A stretch of 5,499 bases of DNA from JALYXS01 sp051003795 (GTDB taxonomy: Bacteria > Acidobacteriota > Terriglobia > Bryobacterales > Bryobacteraceae): the NCBI GenBank assembly GCA_051003795.1, contig JBPCKZ010000176.1, positions 1 through 5,499 of the forward strand, read 5' to 3'. Numbering within the stretch: position 1 is the first letter of the stretch; the number at the start of each line of letters is the position of its first letter. This document shows positions 1-5,396 of this stretch, in pieces. The notes under the pieces were generated by a model. That model made no database searches, had not been told where the DNA came from, and saw only the letters and a list, made by a program, of their open reading frames with translations. A program made the translations under genes and the position numbers.

Positions 1-105
1 TTAAAATCCGCCCCGATCGACACTCGCAAGAAGAAGCCGTCAAGGAAAATGGAGACGGGGAAGGAGCCTGATCGGGAGGGTTAACGGCTATACTGAAGAG
101 GCCAT
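1..105. other. Left edge and upstream region of the tRNA gene, no assignable gene
   Basis: Two plus-strand frames are open from the left edge. One ends at TAA 82-84 and would give a Lys/Arg-rich tail (KSAPIDTRKKKPSRK is part of it). The other ends at TGA 69-71 and would give an acidic tail. Either could be the C-terminus of an upstream gene, but nothing in so short a piece allows a choice. The remainder is the tRNA promoter region. Confidence 0.3.
89..94 (+). promoter_or_regulatory. Candidate -10 box of the tRNA-Leu promoter
   Basis: TATACT matches TATAAT at five of six positions. It ends 11 bp before the first base of the mature tRNA, which would put transcription start near 101 and leave a leader of about 5 nt for RNase P. 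No convincing -35 hexamer is visible at 16-18 bp spacing, so the call rests on the -10 box and its position. Confidence 0.45.
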
Positions 106-417
106 GCGGGCGTGGCGGAATCGGCAGACGCATCGGACTTGATCGAAAACTTGAGTGCTCGCCGGGAAATCGGCGATGCAGAACTGCTCAAATTCGGGGA
201 AACCTCTAAAATGGCAATCCCGAGCCAAGCCCGGACGGACGATATGTTCCCGACGGGAAGGTGTAGAGACTAGACGGGCAGCACCTACAGCCCAAGGCCA
301 CGGTGAAGGGATAGTCCAGACCACAAACGCCAAACGGCGGCGGCGAAAGCCGCAGATGGTAAGAAAATCCGTTGGGCCGCAAGGCCCGTGAGGGTTCAAG
401 TCCCTCCGCCCGCACCA
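106..417 (+). tRNA. tRNA-Leu(UAA), interrupted by a group I intron
   Basis: The exons are 106-140 and 364-417. The acceptor stem is a perfect 7 bp (GCGGGCG 106-112 with CGCCCGC 407-413), followed by discriminator A414 and an encoded CCA at 415-417. Joining the exons gives the anticodon loop CTTAAAA, hence anticodon UAA, which reads UUA and, by wobble, UUG leucine codons. The stem has four pairs plus a U-U at its top. The long class II variable arm has the stem GGGCC-GCAA-GGCCC, as expected for leucine. The T arm is GAGGG-TTCAAGT-CCCTC. The intron lies between U34 and A35, the same place as the well-known cyanobacterial and plastid tRNA-Leu(UAA) intron. All arms are intact, so the gene should be functional once spliced. 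Confidence 0.96.
141..363 (+). ncRNA. Group I self-splicing intron in tRNA-Leu(UAA), subgroup IC3-like
   Basis: This is a 223-nt ribozyme intron with no homing-endonuclease reading frame. The conserved core is clear. Element P lies around 190-205 and Q around 216-230. R is GTGTAGAGACTAGACGG at 261-277, and S is AAGGGATAGTCCAGACC around 306-322. The pairings check out: P1 places exon ACUU (137-140) on GAGU (153-156) with the obligatory U-G at the 5' splice site. P3 is CTGCTC 184-189 with GGGCAG 276-281, P4 is TCGGG 194-198 with CCCGA 219-223, P7 is GACTA 268-272 with TAGTC 312-316, and P8 is CACC 282-285 with GGTG 302-305. P2 is a hairpin at 156-180. P9 is GCGGC-GAAA-GCCGC at 340-353, and its GNRA loop is a likely tertiary contact. 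The intron ends in the expected terminal G at 363. Core elements strongly resemble the Azoarcus tRNA-Ile intron from memory. Splicing is inferred from structure. Confidence 0.94.
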
Positions 418-452
418 TCTTTTCATGCCTCTCGCGCCGGGAACCAGCGGCC

Positions 453-489
453 AGATGGTCCCGCCCCGGTGCTTGGGATGGAACCATCT
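453..489. terminator. Hairpin between the convergent tRNA-Leu and regulator genes
   Basis: AGATGGTCCC at 453-462 pairs with GGAACCATCT at 480-489. In minus-strand RNA this is a 10-bp stem with one U-G pair and a 17-nt loop, starting 9 bp past the regulator stop codon. In plus-strand RNA the stem has one mismatch. No U-tract follows on either side, so intrinsic termination is doubtful. A role in 3'-end protection, or none at all, is equally possible. Confidence 0.3.
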
Positions 490-497
490 CATCGCTT

Positions 498-1085
498 TCA
501 TGGCCCGTGCGTTGCCACGATGGCCAAGGTGCGCCGTGCGCCGATCCTTCGATAGCCGTGCGGTACTGTGGAATCGAAATAGATAGAGTCGCCTTCCGAT
601 AACTCATGTTTGTCGTCCGGAGTGCGAAGTTCCAGCTTGCCCGATAGAACGTATAGCAATTCGATACCGGCGTGTTCGTGGAGCTGGCTGTCTCGCCCCT
701 CCAGGGCTTCGAACTCGGCGAGGTACGAATTCAGCGCTCGGTTGGGTACGGGGAAGTCCAGACTCTCAAAGTAGTAGGCCACCATGCCGGCATCCGGCGA
801 ATTTGGAAAACGCAGCCGGTCTTTCTTGCGGACGATCTCCAGAACCGGCTTCGGTTCCGGATGGAAGAAGTACTCCAGGCCAACGCTGAACACCATGGCG
901 ATGCGCAACAGCGTGGGTAACGTGGGGTGCATCAGCTCCCGTTCGAGTTTGGAGAGCAGGGCGGTCGAAAGCCCGGTGTGCTTGCTCAGCTCCAGCAACC
1001 CCATGCTCTTGTGCAGCCGGAGCCGCCTCAATTTGGTTCCAATCGCATACTTCTTCAGGCCGGCGGTTATCGTGTCGGACGCCAT
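498..1085 (-). CDS. XRE-family transcriptional regulator with C-terminal cupin domain
   Basis: The 195-residue product is a two-domain DNA-binding regulator of the common HTH_3 plus Cupin_2 architecture. Residues 17-74 form the lambda-Cro-like helix-turn-helix, with recognition region around TGLSTALLSKLERE (37-50) and the family's P-T-L-P-T-L-L pattern after it. Residues 125-192 form the cupin barrel. Motif 1 is H136-x-H138-x3-E142-x6-G149 and motif 2 contributes H176 (VPHGYRR), so the metal-binding set appears complete, as in sensors that bind a small ligand. The length is typical. The start is the only ATG preceding the HTH. An AGGAAA lies about 16 nt upstream, rather far, so initiation may be weak. 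The gene is divergent from the DUF378-fasciclin operon and shares a gap containing a perfect inverted repeat, its most likely operator. The ligand is unknown. Confidence 0.9.
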   Translation of the reverse strand: MASDTITAGLKKYAIGTKLRRLRLHKSMGLLELSKHTGLSTALLSKLERELMHPTLPTLLRIAMVFSVGLEYFFHPEPKPVLEIVRKKDRLRFPNSPDAGMVAYYFESLDFPVPNRALNSYLAEFEALEGRDSQLHEHAGIELLYVLSGKLELRTPDDKHELSEGDSIYFDSTVPHGYRRIGARRTLAIVATHGP

Positions 1086-1136
1086 GGCTAAAAAATCGTT
1101 TTCCTTTCAGTCCCTGTCGCGGCGGATTGTTTTCCG

Positions 1137-1189
1137 CTAAGGAAAGTCGATTCTCTGTTTTTCTTTACAGTTAAATAGACTTTCCTTAG
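1137..1189. promoter_or_regulatory. Perfect 12-bp inverted repeat, candidate operator in the divergent gap
   Basis: CTAAGGAAAGTC at 1137-1148 is repeated exactly inverted as GACTTTCCTTAG at 1178-1189, with 29 bp between. The arm centres are 41 bp apart, close to four helical turns, so both arms face the same side of the DNA. The arms have local dyads of their own: TTTCC-N5-GGAAA at 1131-1145 and TCCT-T-AGGA at 1183-1191. The right arm covers the spacer and -10 box of the candidate rightward promoter. The pattern suits a dimeric HTH regulator repressing by occlusion or looping. Binding by the adjacent XRE-cupin protein is inferred. Confidence 0.6.
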
Positions 1190-1192
1190 GAT
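1164..1192 (+). promoter_or_regulatory. Candidate sigma-70 promoter of the DUF378-fasciclin operon
   Basis: TTTACA at 1164-1169 (five of six matches to TTGACA) is followed after exactly 17 bp by TAGGAT at 1187-1192 (four of six matches to TATAAT). Transcription start would be near 1199. The -10 box overlaps the right arm of the inverted repeat, so regulator binding there would block RNA polymerase. Confidence 0.55.
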
Positions 1193-1200
1193 TAAACCAT

Positions 1201-1218
1201 GGCCGGCGAGCGCCGGTC
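1201..1218 (+). promoter_or_regulatory. 5'-leader hairpin upstream of the DUF378 gene
   Basis: GGCCGGC (1201-1207) pairs with GCCGGTC (1212-1218) across a GAGC loop: seven pairs including one G-U. If transcription starts near 1199, this stem sits at the extreme 5' end of the mRNA, a position where hairpins commonly protect transcripts from decay. It leaves the ribosome binding site at 1231-1235 free. Confidence 0.35.
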
Positions 1219-1240
1219 AAATCGAAAGTAAAGGATGGAT

Positions 1241-1486
1241 ATGGATATGAAGAAGTTCGACGTGATCGCAGCGGCGCTGGTGATAATCGGCGCGCTGAAC
1301 TGGGGGTTGGCTGGAACATTCCACTTGGACCTAGTGGCGGCTGTTTTCGGGATGCACTTTGGCGAGACTTCAGCGCTTAGCACGGTGGTCTACAGTCTGG
1401 TGGGGCTGGCCGGACTCTATCAGGCTCTTAGCTGGAAGTCGATTCAGCGCCGCTGGCATGGAGATCCCGCAGGCGCCCGCGCTTAA
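1241..1486 (+). CDS. DUF378 family small membrane protein
   Basis: The product has about 81 residues with two hydrophobic segments (about residues 7-27 and 44-63), separated by a short loop and followed by a basic tail (SIQRRW). The first helix carries the DUF378 signature I-G-A-L-N-W-G-L, and the second ends in the family's G-L-x-G-L-Y pattern. It should lie in the inner membrane; the family has no established function. Three in-frame ATGs (1235, 1241, 1247) arise from a repeated ATGGAT. AAGGA at 1231-1235 overlaps the first, is 5 nt from the second and 11 nt from the third. I chose 1241 for spacing, although homologues usually begin at the MKK encoded from 1247. It is the first gene of the operon, 52 bp ahead of the fasciclin gene. 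Confidence 0.87.
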   Translation: MDMKKFDVIAAALVIIGALNWGLAGTFHLDLVAAVFGMHFGETSALSTVVYSLVGLAGLYQALSWKSIQRRWHGDPAGARA

Positions 1487-1538
1487 GCCAAGGCCGCCTC
1501 CCATTGTTAGAGAGAGATTCAAAGGAGAAGAAAAAGAG

Positions 1539-2018
1539 ATGAATTCGATTCTGCCTGTTTTGATGGCCGGCGCTTTGGCACTGGCTATGACTTCCGTTGC
1601 TTCCGCGGCCGACATCGTGGACACCGCTGTTGCCGCGCATTTCAACACCTTGGTCGCCGCGGTGAAAGTCGCGGGTCTGGTGGACACGCTGAAGGGTCCC
1701 GGCCCCTTCACCGTGTTTGCGCCCACTGACGAAGCGTTCGCGAAGTTGCCACCCGGCACCCTGGAAAGCCTGCTGAGGCCGGAGAACAAAGCCAAGCTGC
1801 AAAGCATTCTTACCTTTCACGTGGTCTCGGGGAAAGTGATGTCCCAGGACGTGGTGAGACTCCATTCGGCCAAGACCGTGGAAGGCCAAAGCATCACGAT
1901 CACGACCATGAATGGGGGCGTGATGGTGAACAACGCACACGTGACGAAGGCCGATGTTGTCGCGAGCAATAGCGTGATCCACGTCATTGACACGGTCATC
2001 TTGCCCGAATCGCGGTGA
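1539..2018 (+). CDS. Secreted fasciclin (FAS1) domain protein
   Basis: The 159-residue protein has a Sec signal peptide (hydrophobic core about residues 4-20, likely cleavage after ASA at 21-23) and one complete FAS1 domain filling the mature chain. The H1 box is FTVFAPTDEAF (57-67), the central YH-like region is LTFHVVSGKV (91-100, His94), and the H2 box is NSVIHVIDTVILP (144-156). There is no lipobox cysteine or membrane anchor, so a periplasmic or extracellular location is expected. Bacterial FAS1 proteins are usually linked to adhesion or surface interaction; the ligand here cannot be read from sequence. AGGAG at 1523-1527 lies 11 nt before the ATG. The frame is open farther upstream to 1359, but that extension overlaps the DUF378 gene and lacks FAS1 or signal-peptide character. 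Its stop overlaps a GTG that opens the next reading frame. Confidence 0.93.
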   Translation: MNSILPVLMAGALALAMTSVASAADIVDTAVAAHFNTLVAAVKVAGLVDTLKGPGPFTVFAPTDEAFAKLPPGTLESLLRPENKAKLQSILTFHVVSGKVMSQDVVRLHSAKTVEGQSITITTMNGGVMVNNAHVTKADVVASNSVIHVIDTVILPESR

Positions 2019-3252
2019 TTGGGATGCATCTGCTGACGGGAGCAACTGGATACGTTGGGGGACGCCTGCTAAGGCGCCTCCAAAGAGACCGCCTGTCGGT
2101 CAGGTGCTTGTGCCGCAACCCGGAGGAGCTGCGCTGGCGCGCGGCTCCCGGACGGAAGTGGTGGGTGGAGATCTACTTCAGCCGGCGTCCCTGGGTGCGG
2201 CATTTTACGGTATCGATAACGCTTTCTACCTGGTCCATTCCATGCAGGGTGGGAAGGAGTTCGAGGCCGAAGAGAATCGGGCTGCAGCGAACTTTGCGCG
2301 GGCGGCTCGCGAGGCAGGGGTGGTGCGGCGCATCATTTATCTGGGTGGACTAGGGCATGGCGACCAACTCTCGCCGCATATGCGCAGCCGGGTCGAGACG
2401 GGCAACATTCTCCGCTCCAGCGGTATCCCCGTGATCGAATTCCAGGCCTCCATCGTGATCGGTTCGGGGAGCGCATCGTTTGAAATGGTTCGCAGTCTGG
2501 TGGAGCGGCTTCTCGTCATGGTCACACCGCGCTGGGTGGATACCGCTGCACAACCGATCACTATTGAGGACGTGATCGCATATCTGGCGGCGGCAATCAA
2601 GCTGCCGTTGCAAGGGAGTGTTAGGGTAGAGATCGGCGACGACGTCACTTCCTACGTCGGGATCATGCGCGAATTCGCCCGCTAGCGGAAGCTGCGGCGC
2701 TGGATCGTCCGCGTGCCGTTTCTGAGTTTCTCGCTATCCAGCCGCTGGCTGACGCTGATCACGCCAGTCTACGCATCCATTGGCCGCTGTCTCATCGAAA
2801 GCGTCCGCAACCCGACTGTAGTGCGGAATCCCTCCGCAAGGGAGCTTTTTGACATCCATCCGATGAGGATTAGCCGAGCCTTCGAGCGAGCATTAGCTAA
2901 CGAAGACCGCCCCGCCGCTGAAACCCGCTGGTCTGACGCCGCGCAACCGGGAGCAACCAAAGCCGCGCCGGAACCCGGCTTTGATCTCCTGAGCAACGAA
3001 CAGACGGTACGAGTACCGCTCAGTTCCGCTGACGCATTTGCTCCCGTTCGCCGGATCGGAGGCCGGACCGGCTGGTATTTCGGAAATACTTTGTGGAGAA
3101 TTCGGGGACTTATCGATCTGATGATGGGCGGTGTCGGCATGCGTCGCGGCCAGCCTGATCCCGACGTTCCTCTCCCGGGCACTCTATACACGATCGAGTG
3201 CGGGGTTGGGCCGGGGCCGGAAATCCACAGGCTCCGCTTGCCATTAGTCTGA
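2015..3252 (+). pseudogene. Broken YbjT-like NAD(P)-binding DUF2867 oxidoreductase gene
   Basis: The gene resembles Escherichia coli YbjT (atypical SDR, NAD(P)-binding plus DUF2867, about 480 residues). The N-terminus is read in one frame from GTG 2015 (overlapping the fasciclin stop) or ATG 2024, and contains the Rossmann loop TGATGYVGG. Homology moves to another frame near GGACGG 2150-2155, consistent with loss of one base. The second frame carries YLVHSM, RIIYLGGLG, HMRSRVETGNILR, ASIVIGSGSASFEMVR and TPRWVDTAAQPI. An amber TAG at 2683-2685 interrupts this frame. Reading through gives RKLRRWIV and then the C-terminal region with GWYFGNTLWRIRGLIDLMMG. The stop at 3250-3252 comes well before the usual end, and family-like sequence fades after about 3165. 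Three independent lesions make a functional full-length protein very unlikely. It was the third gene of the operon. Confidence 0.85.
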
Positions 3253-3267
3253 TATAGAATTGCTGTC

Positions 3268-4560
3268 TTGACTCCGACGCGATCCACCAGCCCGACGCGC
3301 GTCCGGCACGTGGTGCTCGCGCTCACGGTCGCGGCCTACATGATCACGTATATGGATCGCGTGAATATATCCTCCGCCGCCCCGCTCATCCGGCACGATC
3401 TCGGTCTCTCGATGCTCACGATGGGCTGGATTTTGAGCGCGTTCCGTTGGGGATATGCGCTGTTTCAGATTCCGAGCGGCTGGCTGGGCGATCGCATCGG
3501 GCCGCGGCGCGCGCTCACGCTGATCGTGACCTGGTGGTCCATCTTTACATCCGCGACAGCGCTGGCATGGAGCGCGGGATCGCTTGTCGCGATCCGATTC
3601 CTGTTCGGCGTTGGAGAATCGGGAGCGTTTCCCATCGCGACGCGCTCGCTTTCGCGTTGGATGTTGCCGTCCGAGCGAGGTTTTGCCCAAGGCATCACGC
3701 ATGCCGGATCGCGCCTGGGCGCGGCGGCCACTCCGGTACTGGTCGTTGCGCTAATGACGGCGTTCGGGTGGCGTTCTTCGTTCGTCGTGTTCGGATTTCT
3801 CGGATTGATCTGGGCGGCGGTCTGGTTCTGGTATTACCGCGACACGCCAGGCGAGCACGCGCGGGTCAACGAAGCGGAAAAGCGGCTGATTTATGGCAGC
3901 ATAGGGGGCAACCCGGGCGTGGCGCGTTCGGGCACGACCAGATCGGTGCCGTGGCGCAGGATCCTCGCGAGCCCCACGCTGTGGACGCTTTCGCTGATGT
4001 ATTTCTGTTATTCGTACTGCCTTTCCGTCTACTTGGATTGGTTTCCGACTTACTTGCACGACCATCGCGGATTCGACTTTAAGCAGATGGGGTTTTACGC
4101 CAGCATGCCGCTGCTTGCCGGCACATTGGGCGATTTGATGGGCGGGTGGATTTCGGACTTGTGGGTCAGGCGAACCCACAATCTCAAATTGGCGCGTCGC
4201 GCGGTCGGGGTGTTCGGGTTTTTGTTGGCCGCGGCCGCGATTCTTCCCGCTACTTTCACCAGCAGTCCGACGGGAAGCGTTTGGTACACCTGCATCGCGG
4301 TGTTCGGTCTGGAATTAACCGTGGGCGTATCGTGGGCGATCCCGCTTGACATTGGCGCGGACTACGCAGGCTCCGTCTCCGCCGTGATGAATAGCTGCGG
4401 TAATATTGGAGGTGCGATTTCGCCCGCGCTTTTGGCGTTTCTGGTACGCGGCTACGGATGGAATGTGCCGTTCGCCGCGGCCGCCGCCATGTGCGCGATC
4501 GCCGCGGCGCTGTTCATGAGAATCGACGCTACCCAAAAAATTTTCGCGGAGTCACAATGA
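3268..4560 (+). CDS. MFS transporter, anion:cation symporter (ACS) type
   Basis: The 430-residue inner-membrane protein has about 12 transmembrane segments, normal for the major facilitator superfamily. TM1 ends in YMITYMDRVNIS (24-35), the Y-x-D-R-x-N pattern typical of ACS carriers of hexuronate, galactonate, phthalate and related organic anions. The loop 2-3 motif A is GWLGDRIGPRRAL (71-83), and its second-half counterpart is GGWISDLWVRR (292-302). R110-FLFGVGESGAFP (111-122) matches the TM4 region of ACS members. The substrate is probably a carboxylate, but which one cannot be told. The start is TTG 3268: the frame has a stop at 3250-3252, no ATG or GTG lies between, and the next candidates (GTG 3310, ATG 3340) would cut into TM1. 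No Shine-Dalgarno sequence or good promoter precedes it. Its stop overlaps the next ATG (ATGA), indicating translational coupling to the Fe-S gene. Confidence 0.92.
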   Translation: MTPTRSTSPTRVRHVVLALTVAAYMITYMDRVNISSAAPLIRHDLGLSMLTMGWILSAFRWGYALFQIPSGWLGDRIGPRRALTLIVTWWSIFTSATALAWSAGSLVAIRFLFGVGESGAFPIATRSLSRWMLPSERGFAQGITHAGSRLGAAATPVLVVALMTAFGWRSSFVVFGFLGLIWAAVWFWYYRDTPGEHARVNEAEKRLIYGSIGGNPGVARSGTTRSVPWRRILASPTLWTLSLMYFCYSYCLSVYLDWFPTYLHDHRGFDFKQMGFYASMPLLAGTLGDLMGGWISDLWVRRTHNLKLARRAVGVFGFLLAAAAILPATFTSSPTGSVWYTCIAVFGLELTVGVSWAIPLDIGADYAGSVSAVMNSCGNIGGAISPALLAFLVRGYGWNVPFAAAAAMCAIAAALFMRIDATQKIFAESQ

Positions 4561-5396
4561 CAATCAATCCCCATAAGTGCGTTGCTTGCGGGAACTGCAC
4601 CTATGTCTGCCCGATGGGCGCCATCTATATCGACCCGGTAATCAAGCGCGCGACCATCGATCGCAACGAGTGCGTCGAGTGCCACGCCTGCTACAACGGC
4701 CTCAGCCAGGAGCATTTGAATCCCACCATGGTAAGGGCCATGCGCAGCCTGTTCAAGCTGGCGCGCCTGCGTTTCGATCCCGAGCCGGACGTTTGCCCCA
4801 CGGCCGCGTTTGAGCCGGACAAGCTGGAGTGGCCGCGCGTGGTGCGGCGGGCTTTTTCCGATCCGCGGGTGCCGCACGAATCGACCGGCGTGGCGGGCAG
4901 AGGCACGGAAGAAGTGAAGACTAACGACGTGAGCGGTCGCGTGAAGTTGGGCGAAGCGGGGTTTACGATCGAATTCGGGCGGCCGGGCGTGGGGGTTTGG
5001 TTTCACGACATACAAAAAATGACTTGGGCTTTGGCGCGCGCCGGCGTGAGTTTCGAGAAGAAGAACCCGATCACTTCCTTGATGAGCGACGTGGCTACGG
5101 GCACATTGCGCGAAGACATCCTGGGCGAAAAGATCATGTCGGCCATCGTCGAAATCAAAGTGCCGGACGAACGCACCGAAGAGGTGATTTCCTTGGTGCA
5201 CGAAGTCGAGAAGCAGATCGATACGGTGGTCGCGATCGGTGTCGGCGTGCGCTGCGAAGCCGATGGGGAAGACCGGCGGGTGGCTCCGGTGCTCGAGCGC
5301 TTGGGGTATCGTCTGGAGCGCGCCAAGACGAATATCGGGCTCGGCAAAGTGACGCAGCCGGAAGAGAAGATGCAGCCGGAGGCGGTGATGGCATGA
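4557..5396 (+). CDS. Ferredoxin-like 4Fe-4S protein with split second cluster and uncharacterised C-terminal domain
   Basis: The product has 279 residues. Cluster 1 is a standard C8-x2-C11-x2-C14-x3-C18-P. Cluster 2 begins C39-x2-C42-x2-C45, but its closing Cys-Pro is C80-P81: 34 residues (46-79, including NPTMVRAMRSLFKLARLRFD) separate it from C45, where ordinary ferredoxins have three. Residues 109-157 are rich in Gly and contain TEEVKTNDVSGR and GRPGVGVWFHD. Residues 165-240 include NPITSL and SAIVEIKVPDERTEEVISLV, which suggests an alternating alpha-beta fold. I do not recognise a named family. The likely role is electron transfer or Fe-S-dependent catalysis in the cytoplasm, since there is no signal peptide or membrane helix. 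The start overlaps the MFS stop by ATGA and the stop overlaps the next start the same way. The frame is open upstream to 4458, but that part lies inside the transporter gene. Confidence 0.85.
   Translation: MTINPHKCVACGNCTYVCPMGAIYIDPVIKRATIDRNECVECHACYNGLSQEHLNPTMVRAMRSLFKLARLRFDPEPDVCPTAAFEPDKLEWPRVVRRAFSDPRVPHESTGVAGRGTEEVKTNDVSGRVKLGEAGFTIEFGRPGVGVWFHDIQKMTWALARAGVSFEKKNPITSLMSDVATGTLREDILGEKIMSAIVEIKVPDERTEEVISLVHEVEKQIDTVVAIGVGVRCEADGEDRRVAPVLERLGYRLERAKTNIGLGKVTQPEEKMQPEAVMA

Noticed and set aside
1..10. TTAAAATCCG at the very edge equals the spliced anticodon-loop junction of the tRNA-Leu in this window
   Set aside because: The following bases do not continue as a leucine variable arm, T arm or acceptor, so it is not a second tRNA fragment; ten bases at an edge may match by chance.
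155..391. 78-codon plus-strand frame starting inside the intron, a possible intron-encoded protein
   Set aside because: It runs through the ribozyme core into the 3' exon and shows no LAGLIDADG, HNH or GIY-YIG motif; its sequence is fixed by the RNA structure.
88..607. Long minus-strand reading frames across the tRNA gene
   Set aside because: They lie over the tRNA exons and intron, have no ribosome binding sites, and their content is explained by the RNA gene on the other strand.
1370..2045. Minus-strand frames opposite the DUF378 and fasciclin genes
   Set aside because: They are antisense to two well-recognised genes, with low-complexity composition and no domain signal.
3244..4179. Arg/His-rich frames on either strand within the transporter gene
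   Set aside because: Their composition is typical of out-of-frame reading of GC-rich coding DNA; the MFS frame accounts for the region.
4452..5201. 249-codon minus-strand frame opposite the Fe-S gene
   Set aside because: It is His/Ala/Arg-rich shadow coding opposite a gene with clear cysteine motifs and ATGA-coupled ends.
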